Below are positions 1 to 10,200 of a stretch of 64,000 bases of DNA, in pieces (within the stretch, counting starts at the first letter, position 1; the number at the start of each line of letters is the position of its first letter). The DNA comes from Apoda limacodes (taxonomy: Eukaryota; Arthropoda; Insecta; Lepidoptera; Limacodidae), in contig OX291562.1 in assembly GCA_946406115.1 (NCBI GenBank), positions 11,748,001 to 11,812,000 on the forward strand, in the 5' to 3' direction. The translations under genes and the position numbers were made by a program. The notes beneath the pieces were generated by a model that was given only the letters and a program-made list of their open reading frames with translations, ran no database searches and was not told where the DNA came from.

Positions 1-1062
1 TTGCCCCTATACGTAGGTATCTATATGGTTACGATAAGTAGTATGGTTAGGGCGCAAATTACATGTAAACTTATGAAATACAATAACTTATAACTCAGTA
101 ACCGGGTTACATAGGATAAAGGTAAATGTATCATTAGATACCTCTCATAGGCATCTCTTGAGATAAATAGGTTTCATACAGGTAACTTTAAGCCCTGAAG
201 TACAGGAGCAGAAAGAAAATCCTGAAAACTTGTATCACACATTTTTTCATGATTAGACATACTGACAGACACCAAAAATACTGAAAGGTATGTCCGAATT
301 TTAGGTCTATTTTTTGACATAGAGCACAAAATCTATAGTCATCTAGTGTAAGCAGAAAGCCCTGAGAGCTAGAATTACAGCTCTTCTCTCACTACGGCCT
401 AACCGTAGACGATGGAACATACCACTATATGTCGTTGAAACCGCCTCCGAAAGCTCTATCTTGGGACACCTAAATGGTCATTATAGCTCCTACCGTTTGA
501 CTATAAAACCTAAAAATGTAAAACAACGTTATTTTATAGTCAAGCCGCAAATCGTGTGACTGTGATGGCAATAGCCGATAGAGACCCCAACTGTCAGTAG
601 CGATTTATAGCTGGGAAGATATACCTACACTTTCAATATATGTCTATATCAGTTACTATATGTTGCCTTTCGCTAAGTTTTTGTGTGATTCAGTACTAAG
701 ATTCAGTCAATCAAGAAGCTTCAAGAAGTACTAATCCATCAGGTACTAATATATAATGTTTAAAGTGAAATATTTGTAAATATGTGTTAGAATTAAGTTA
801 GAAGCATAAGTTAAATAAAAAATAAAATCGGTCTGTTGTGTGAATATACGCGTTTTCCTTATATCTCAAGCGCCTCAGAGGAAACTCTTGTCACAGGCAA
901 AACCTTGTGCCACAGATTTCGAAGGGTCTGTCCGCACAAAAGGTTTTTATGAAATTACTCAATGTCAATCCTGGGGGCAGACCTAATTTCTTGGACCAAG
1001 GTCCATAGACTTTTGCCCATTCTTCTTTCTATTATTAATTATCTATTATTAATTATCTATTG
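1..1062. other. 3' flank of the zinc-finger gene
   Basis: No coding sequence is supported. It should include the 3' UTR of the minus-strand gene at its right end. The stretch from about 700 to 1010 has some look of a retrotransposon terminal repeat (AAATAAA followed by a GC-richer block), but no boundary or partner copy is visible. Confidence 0.4.
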
Positions 1063-1066
1063 TTAA
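1031..1066. repeat. 14-bp AT-rich tandem repeat at the stop codon
   Basis: Two exact units ATTATTAATTATCT (1031-1044, 1045-1058) and a degenerate third that contains the stop codon of the zinc-finger gene. Confidence 0.75.
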
Positions 1067-1282
1067 TTAAAAATGTCACCTTCATTAGCCTGGACGAGTT
1101 GAAGAGTCCCATCAACAATTTTTCCAGTAATTTCACCAGAAATCCCACTCATTCTCAATTGCTGCTGCATTTTCTTGGCTTCGGCCTCTAGTTGCTGTTT
1201 TATGTACACCTCTTTGTGGTGTATCTTGTTGTGGTACTTGAGGTGGTGAGCTTTTGTGAACTTTTTATTGCATGGTGAACAC
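1063..1282 (-). CDS. Exon 10: finger 5, C-terminal helix, stop
   Basis: Acceptor TACTTTCAG. It holds finger 5 ([17 protein letters not shown] with His pair), then a Lys/Gln/Glu-rich stretch of about 25 residues that could form a helix, then a short tail ending at TAA (1065-1063). The stop lies in an AT-rich short tandem repeat. I could not place a poly(A) signal with confidence. Confidence 0.87.
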
Positions 1283-4200
1283 CTGAAAGTAAAATTTCAA
1301 ATTTTAAGTTTAATTTATAAACAAAAATGTTTATATAGTAAATTCATTCAAATTATTTCTATTTATGGAAAATATTTGCATTTCGCTGATAATCACGTAC
1401 GTAATGAAATTAATTCTTACGGTTTTCATCCCCAGATGGAGATAAACAATGGCTATTGTAAACAGTGATCAACTCACATCATAATGTGGTGTACATCCTC
1501 TTTTCACCAACCACTTCAGCCCTGCGTTGGGGGGGGGGGGTGGGGGGGGTGAGGCCATCGCATCGTCTCAACACTGCTTCTGATATTTTATTTTATCTGA
1601 ACTAAAGTAGCTCTATATTTGATAACTAGCGGAGATATACTTTGTTTTTGCTGACCGTTCATCATTTTTACCCGGCTCACCTATTCACGCTTAAACCACT
1701 GTACCCATTAATATGAAATTTAACATGGAGATAGTTTGAGTCCCGGGAAAGGACATATGCTAATGTTGAAAACGTCAAGTGTAAGTTGGTTTTTTTTTCT
1801 ATAATTGAGTTAACGTTGAAATCCTACACTAATAACCGAATTTAGGGCGGGTGGAACCGCGGGCAAAAGCTAGTATAGTATAAGTCACAGAACATCATAA
1901 GACTGGGGTGTTCCCCAGTAGAAATGCTATTTAAAACGGCGAGCGTGCCATGATCTTTAGCAGACGCGCACTTCACTTCGAAACTCGCGAATCTGTCATT
2001 TAGTTGCTCGCGGACTACATCGCTGTGTGTAGCTGCGTGGTAACTGCGCAACAATATTTAAAATGCCTTCTTGTGCAGTAATTACTTGTAGAGCAAGAAG
2101 CCAGGTATTAAATGTATCAAAGGGAGGAATCTTTTCATTGGTGACTACGAATACATAATTATAAGAAAAATAACCTTTAAATCAAAATTGACACTGATAA
2201 ACAATATCTCGAAGTATCAAAATACAAGCGATATGCATTACTGTCAATGTTCCTCGGAACAGCAACAGGGACCGTGTCTAGAAAGCAATGCATAAATGCC
2301 GTGAGCAACAGAGTCGTATGATCGATGCGTGTCTTTCTGGTAGTGATGTTCTACGATATTTTATTGCTTTTATCGACATTTTTCTGAGTGTCTAGTTCGA
2401 ATCAGAACTTAATGTTTTATAACACTGATTAACGTACCTACTGCAAATTTCATACTATTTTGCAATAATTAAATTAAATAGGTCTGAGGTTTTGAAATTG
2501 CAAATTTTATTAATCACTCTACTGAATATGTATACTAATATCAAAATTCTAATTTTTAATACTTTTTAATGTCCGTAGCGAATTGCATAAAAGTGCTAAA
2601 GCAGAACCCTTATATATTGTCATGTCCGTCCGTTCGTATGTCTTTGCACTGATTCCAAAAAAATTGTAGTTAGGTGTCCTTTATAAACTAACCTACATTT
2701 TTGTAGTCAACCTGAGAAAAAAAAATTGTAAGTTACTTATAGAGAGTTATTTGCTTTCAAAACAAAACCGGTTTATGTTTTTTTGGATATTCGCATTCTC
2801 ATTCTATAGAACCTTAACTCAATGCGTGTATATACGTATAAGCCCGCACGCAATCGGCCCCTTTTTTTTAACAGACTACAATAAACCAAGTTTATCAATT
2901 AGACCCGTATGTATGTAATATTGTAAGAATTGCGCTATACTCATATTTTAGCCTATGGAAGCCCACAAAGGCAAACAGGTGTGCCAAATTTTAATAAGTG
3001 TATTTATGTATGTTTGTCTACATATTTCTCAGAAAATTATAATCGGATTTAAATAATTATTTTTTTGTCAAATAAGATATGGTCTGTTAGTGTGTAAAAA
3101 TCACTAGACTACTTTTAATTCCGGACGATTATAACTTCCCTAAGGAATATCTATACCCGAGTTCCACCTGGACGACCTATAGCTACTGCTGTGGCAAACT
3201 TCCTTAAGTACTATGTTCTGAAGCTATGAGTGTCAAATAACTTATTTAGGTACGAGACAGAAAGACAGACACACGGGATGACCAAAATCGGTGTAAGTTG
3301 GTTGAAACGAAGATAGACAGGGATGACTATATATCTTCGTTTGACACCTAGTCTCCTAGTCTAGTCGTCATCGTAGTTAAAATAACTTGGATTAATGTCT
3401 CAAAAATGTAAAATGTACTCGTTTAAGGCCTCATATATAAGACTAGCTGACCCGGCAAACGTTTCTTTTTTTAAAACAACTGCCGCACCAACCTAATAGG
3501 GTTGTACTAATTTAGAAACCTTCCCCGTCGTGTGAATAACAACCTACTAAAATTTCATTACCATCGGTTTACCCTTATTGCGCGAGTCCGACTTGCACTT
3601 GACTCTGTCCGCCTCGCACTTGACCCTTTTTTCTATTTCAGAAACCTTCCCTGGCGTGTGCATAACAATTTACCACAATTTCATCACAATCGGTTAACCC
3701 TTCACTTGACCCTGTCCGACTCGCACTTGACGCTTTTTTTCTCAGAAACTTTCCCCGGCGTGTACATAACAACTTACCGAAATTTCATTACCATACCAAA
3801 TTTATTACAATTGATTTAACCATATTGCGCGAGTCCGACTCGCAATTGACCCTTTCGGAAAATCCTTTCGTATCCGATGCATACGTTATACGAAGAACAC
3901 ACCCTCCAAGTTTCAGAAGCCAATCTATAAGGCCTATCAGCGATTTAGGCTGTGCGTTGATGCGTCAGTCAGTCATTCAGGACAAAGCATTTTATATGTA
4001 TAGATTGGTTCATAAGGTTATATTTTATTTGACGTAGTAAAAAAGTTGATTTCATAAAGTTTAATAATAATTTGACCTAAGTATGAGTAGAATATTAATT
4101 TTATAGTTAGCAAAAATCTTATCTTTAATACGCCAAATTTATCGATATGGATTTATCGACAGAGTCTCCCTCCCTAACACTTTTCAAACTGACAACGCCT

Positions 4201-7200
4201 ATTTGATCGTGATTGGCTAAGACGCTCGGCTCTTTCAAAATGGCGAATGTATTGTGGCGACAGCGGTTCCAGTACTGTTTGCGTAACATAGCACTTCTAA
4301 TGACTTATAATGTTCTGTGGTATAAGTCGTAGCTGTGAAGCCAAATGTGACGGACTAGTTAAACTATTCTTGGTCCTGCCATCCCTTTAAATTAATAACC
4401 TTAACTCAATAAATATAATGATTTTGAATAAATACTTACGAATATTTCTTCTCTCCAGTATGAGTTAACATATGGTTAGCCAAGACGTAGGAGTATGTAA
4501 ACGATTTTCCGCAAAGACTGCATTGGTACGGACGGACACCCATATGTAACCTGTAATAGATAAAATTATATATAAAAAACAATTTAAATGTATTTGTAAT
4601 TCAACATTTTGTCTAAGGTAAACATTTTCAGCTTCAAACTGAATCCTCAGAAAATGTATTCTAAGCCGTCGAATTTGTATGAAAGCATTGATTCGTGTAG
4701 ATGAAGCAAAAGAAGTGTGCCAATATCGTAGCAAGTTTCAGATCTGGGAACTCATTCCGTTTATGTGAAAAATACACGTGACATACTCGAACAGACAGAG
4801 AGTGACAGCAATAGAGCTCCATTACCCGTAAAAAAGCAAAACATAATGAAATTAAAAAAAATCGAAGAAGAAGTAATCAAAAAATTATTTAAACGCTAAA
4901 GATTTAAGAATTATTAACTGAATTCATGGTAACAGTTTTCGTTACGATATCACTTACTCCCGGTATTTTCCTAATGAACTAATAACTACTTAGATATTTT
5001 CATAGATTTTAAAGACCAACTTCCAAAGCCACATGCCAAGCTACATAATTTTCTTGGTCCTTCGAGCTTTTTTTTCTAAAACTCATTAATAGAGTGGGCA
5101 CTCTATTAACTTCAACTTTCTCTATGAAGTGTCTTACACTTTTATTATCTTTAAATACACAATAGCTGCCATTTTTTATTAAAGTGTTTTTTAAACAAAT
5201 TCGGGGAAACCAAAACAAGTTAATTTATACTTATTTTAAACAGTAATCGGATAAATGAGTCTTATTATTATTATTAAAGAAACATTATATTTGGCATGTT
5301 CCTAGCAAGATCTGCTTATGAAGTTAAACTTCACTATGGTAGAATTTCAAGAGGATCACGCCATAAACAAGTTAACGGAGAGTCTGTATTTGTATGAGAA
5401 AATAATAAGTCACAGACTCTAACGGCTCAATGGAGTCTAAATACGTATGAGGCGGGCAGAGCCGTGGGAATACACTAATCATCAATCAAGGTTCCTTTTT
5501 TTTACAAGCTTAGTACTTGCAAGTTTAGTTTTTGCAAATCTTATAAAAGTATTAGTACCTAACAATAGTTTTATGTACAGAATTTCAAAACATAAATACC
5601 TTACTTCTAGAATGAAATACGCCAATCTCTTCTTTTTTCGTTGTCCCTGATAATTTTTAAGATTGATCCAAACAAAATAAATTTGAATATTACCTTTTAT
5701 GTCTGGTCCTGAAATATCTAAAGCTCGGGCACGTCGGCGTCGTGAGAGGGAGGAAGATAATTCCTATTAAAGGAGGTCGTTGAGACTAGTCTCACTATCC
5801 GGATAGCGAGATTGTTGTCTGGGGCCGCTAGTACGTGCCGAGGCCGCCTAACAATAGTTTTTCAACCGTGCCGTGGTCGGTCGGGGAGATGGTACCTTGT
5901 GGATTGCACAATTAATCGGTTCCTTGAAGTGCGCGATTCAAGTTGTGCGTAGTCGGTTGACCAATAGAAAATAGAATATAAGACAGAACCTTGACAAAAC
6001 GTAGATTACAATGTGATATTTGATTGGTTAACCCGTCCGGTAGAAAAATTATGAAAAAAAAGTGACGTTTGTAGTTCGTGAATGCGCATTATGGCGTAAT
6101 GGCGGTCCGTAATAATCGGTCAATGTCGTAAAAAACATATTTTTAGTTAATTAATTATAAATAATATATGAATAGTGATAATTGTAAATAATATAAAGCG
6201 ATTTTTGTGAAGTTTTTATTTTCAACGGATATAACACAAAACAGGTATTACTTATATTTATAAAAACTGTAGGTTATTTAATTATCTAAATAGAAATACC
6301 AGCATAATTACTGTAGCTTCTTTAGTTTTTGAATAACGAGCATTTTATTACGGCGAGATAAAAAACTGTCCACCTCGAGAGGCCTTGACGCCCTGAGATG
6401 ACGGCGATCGCAGGCAGGTTGCGCGCGAGAGGTTAAGGAAGCCTCTATAATAATCTAAGCCTCTAATGAAGGCGTGACGCATGGATTTGATCAAATTTAA
6501 AAAAAAGTTCAAAATTACCTGTCATTTTTTGGCTAGTGCTGAAATCTCCAAGTCGCCTATCGTATATGCGACACTTGTGTGGTTTTTCACAGATGTGTCT
6601 TACCATATGACGTTTTAGGGCTTCCTTCGTGACGAATGATTGTCATCCAATTAATATAAAATTCAAAATTACCTCTCATGTTTTTGTCTGGTGCCAAAAT
6701 CTCCAAACCGCCTATCGCATATGCGACACTTGTAAGGTTTTTCACCGGTGTGTCTCAGCATATGACGTTTTAGAGCCTCCTTCATGACGCACGAATAACC
6801 GCATACGCTGTTTTTTGGAATGTAAAATTTACTATTTTTTCTTCTTAATTAGAGGGAGCTGGATTATTATGCGATAAAGGCAAAATTAGGATATATGTTT
6901 ACATAGTGAGTAATACTAAATCATTGCTGACAAGCCAGCAAAGATCTGTTAGTTTCAAAACGCCTTCATCACTTCAAATCCAGTTTCCCCCTTCATAAAT
7001 CACCTCTCATGTTTCTGTCGATCTCCTTGCTCGAAGAATTTTCTATCACAATAGCGACATTTGTACGGCCGTTCCCCAGTATGTCGTAGCATATGCCGCG
7101 ACAAACTCAGTCTGAATGTTGTAGCGAATCCGCACACGCTGTTAAGGATTTTTTATTGATTGTATCTGAAATTGACTGAGGGTAGTTTGGTTTTGAAATG

Positions 7201-10200
7201 TTACAAGACATTGCCCGTTTTTTTTATATGACACATAATGATAAGGGTGTAAGAAAGTTCGTATTACACATTGCGATCTCATTCGGCAAGTCTCTTGACT
7301 CGTCGGCTCCCTCCGACTCCGCACTCGAGTCTTTCTAATACGGGATGTGCGGAATCTGACGGGATTCCAGCAATGCCTTACTAAGTGTAATGAAATTTAT
7401 TATGGGGCGTTGACAGTTAAATTTCAAGTTAGATTTAATCGTATTTATGAAACGTTTCAAATTGAAACGCTTCTGACACAAAAAGGATGGAAAATGGATT
7501 CTTGGCTGGAGAGAACAAGTAAAAACGCGAACGTAAGAAAAGCACGCAAGAACGCAAGTTCATCTAAATCTCTTGGTTGTTCTCTCTTAAGGGTTTACTT
7601 TTGTGGCGTGTGTTGAGTTACACGCGATTTTATTTTCGTATAAAGTAAATAAAGGTCAGTGACGATAATTTATTGAAATTGACATAAAAGATTTTAATGG
7701 AAAATATTATATACTGCTATTATTTTTCGATATTTCTATTGAATTCCAAACAATTCACATTTCAGTTGACTCCCAACTTCTTTACTTAGTTTTTTTTTAG
7801 AAATTAAACGCGGCACATTGATTTTATCGAAACTTCAAGATTTGTGTTAAAACAACATTCGATTTGGAACGGTAGCCGTGAACATTTCAGTCAAACTACC
7901 CTCATCAACGCAAAGGCACTTGCCTCTCATGTTTCTGTCGACTGCCAAAATCTCTGAAGTATCTTTCACATATTCGACATTTGTACGGCCTAGCGCCAGT
8001 GTGACGCAACATGTGACGACGCAATTCCGTATTCAGAACGCACTCGTACCCGCATACGCTGCCGAAAAATATTTCACACATGATCTTTTTTCTGACATGT
8101 GAAATGATAACGAGTTGATGAATGGAAGAAGAAATATTAATATTTTAGTGAATACTTAGGTTATTTTATTTACATATAATTTACCTAAAAGTGTGAGACA
8201 TTTTTCGTTTTTTATTTTCGTGACATTAGTACACGTAATGAAAGGTACGGATTCATCATTTAAAAAATAATTTTATGGGATGTTTGCAATGAAATTATCA
8301 ATATATCATTGGTATGACGCGGGTACGGGTGCGTTCGCAATAGAAATTTCAAGACAAAAAAAATATTTAACAGCGTGTGCGGGAACGGCCGTATAAAAGA
8401 TAGGCACGGGTTAAGTATTTTCGTAAAATCGTGTATACAAACTAAAAATGCTAGTGTGTGTTAATCCTTCCTTTGCCACGTAACAGAAAGAAGGAGCGTA
8501 ATATTTTGCAAAGGAAAGTTGGAAGGTAACATAAGCTACTATTTATCCCAACCGAAAACATAGTTCCCGAAAGTGCGTTAAATCAAAGTTTAACCCTTTT
8601 GTTTAGTTAAAAGAGCGACTGCGGGTTTCTTTCGCCGTTACTTTTTTCTAAAACGCCATTTTGACTTCGAAACGGTAGTAACTAGTAACTTATAGTTTAT
8701 TGACTTAAAAAAAGTTATATAATATCCGACTTTTGAAAATAGATGTCACAGAAGTAAATTTTCATATCACTCAAATGCAAAATCGACAAATAAACTTGAG
8801 AAAAAATATTCGAACTCACCCGCACCTATCTCAATATGAACAAGGGTGAATAATAATAACGAATAACACATAAAACACACATTATAACAGAAATTAATAA
8901 AAATTATACAGAGAGACCGACTAGAAAAGATGTTTCATTTTTAAGTTTGTTTCAGTTTTTAAAGAGTAAAACATCTTACTGCAAGCCGATCACATGTATT
9001 TAAGGGGTTTATAGCAGCTAACCAGTGCCTTTATTGGATATTTCAAATTTTCTCTTTGAATAAGGCTAATTTCGAGAAATACAAATGTTGAAAATATAAA
9101 AATAGTCATAAGCTATTCGAACGTTTCATATTTGTATACTATACCTGTGAGTAGCAATAGGCATTTTTGTATAATATAGGTACCTGTGAGTAGCAATAGA
9201 CATTTTTGCTTAACTGTCTTAGTTGGCTGCTCTAGTTAGTTGCTAAATACCCCTTCAATTAATGTTTTATAAGCCTATTTCCATTCACATTGTGCAATTG
9301 TGCGTAACGTGTTTTTTTTTTAGGTGGTGGGAAATATTATGGAGTTTTAATTTAGAAGAAATTAATTATAAGGAAATGCTTTATAATTTTATGTTTAGTC
9401 TACGAATAATCTTTTTTATCCAAATAAGCACACGTATGTATACCGGTTTGCCACATGTTTTCAAAAAAATGTTTGCAACATCTTCCAAAGTTATATTTTA
9501 ATTGCAAATGATATATATAATATTATTAAATATATCATATTAATAAATTTAGCGTTTTTTTATAAGTTATTTACTATCACGCACTTATCTGCACTTGAAC
9601 TAGGAACAGGTAAAGTGTAGACAAGTGCATAGTAATATATTTATAAGTTTTTTAATTGCAATAAAGATTTACTAATTGGACAAAACTAATTAGGCATAAT
9701 TTATGAAATATTTTCATGTTTAAATTGGATTAAAAAAAATATTCCAATAATCTAATAGTGGAAAATGTTAGATTATTTTAACAGTTCATTAATCAAAGAA
9801 AAATAGAACTATATCTTCTTGATTAAGTGACAAAAGGTTTGATTAAAAACTAAGCAAAAAATTTTGTCTTCACAGTATTTTTAAATTAAACATGATTAAA
9901 AAAAACATACCTGCATACATATGGTTTAATACCAAGATGGCGTCTTATGTGACCCTGCAAAGACGCGTTAGACGTAAACGACTGACCACAGGTTTCACAT
10001 ACATGTCTAAAACAAAAAAACAACGAAATAATCAATATGGGTGGTCCAAGTGGCGCAATGGCAGAACATTCGGCTGCCATGTCACACGTCCCGTGTTTGA
10101 TTCCCATTAGATGCAACCAATATTGTCACAATTCGTAAATTGAAAGCTTGTTAATATCTCTAACCTCTTTTTACCAATTAATTTAGTACTGTGTGACAGG

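Larger units (their letters stand above)
1283..4439. other. Intron 9 of the zinc-finger gene
   Basis: Contains a G-rich tract near 1.53 kb, a possible THAP-like relic at 2.06 kb, a dispersed repeat at 2.87-3.07 kb and a short tandem array at 3.5-3.87 kb. No exon of the host gene was found in it. Confidence 0.55.

Noticed and set aside
700..1010. LTR-like sequence left of the zinc-finger gene
   Set aside because: A poly(A)-like AAATAAA and a GC-richer block are suggestive, but no ends, partner or target duplication are visible.
7347..7616. 89-codon plus-strand open frame within the cassette region
   Set aside because: Lies in the intron between cassettes 8a and 8b, on the other strand, with no motif and no splice partner.
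9892..10110. 72-codon plus-strand open frame
   Set aside because: Complement of the finger 1 exon plus adjoining SINE; no protein features.
10032..10110. tRNA gene candidate (A- and B-box-like sequences)
   Set aside because: Acceptor and anticodon stems cannot be closed; followed by a SINE body, with a related head at 52.4 kb.
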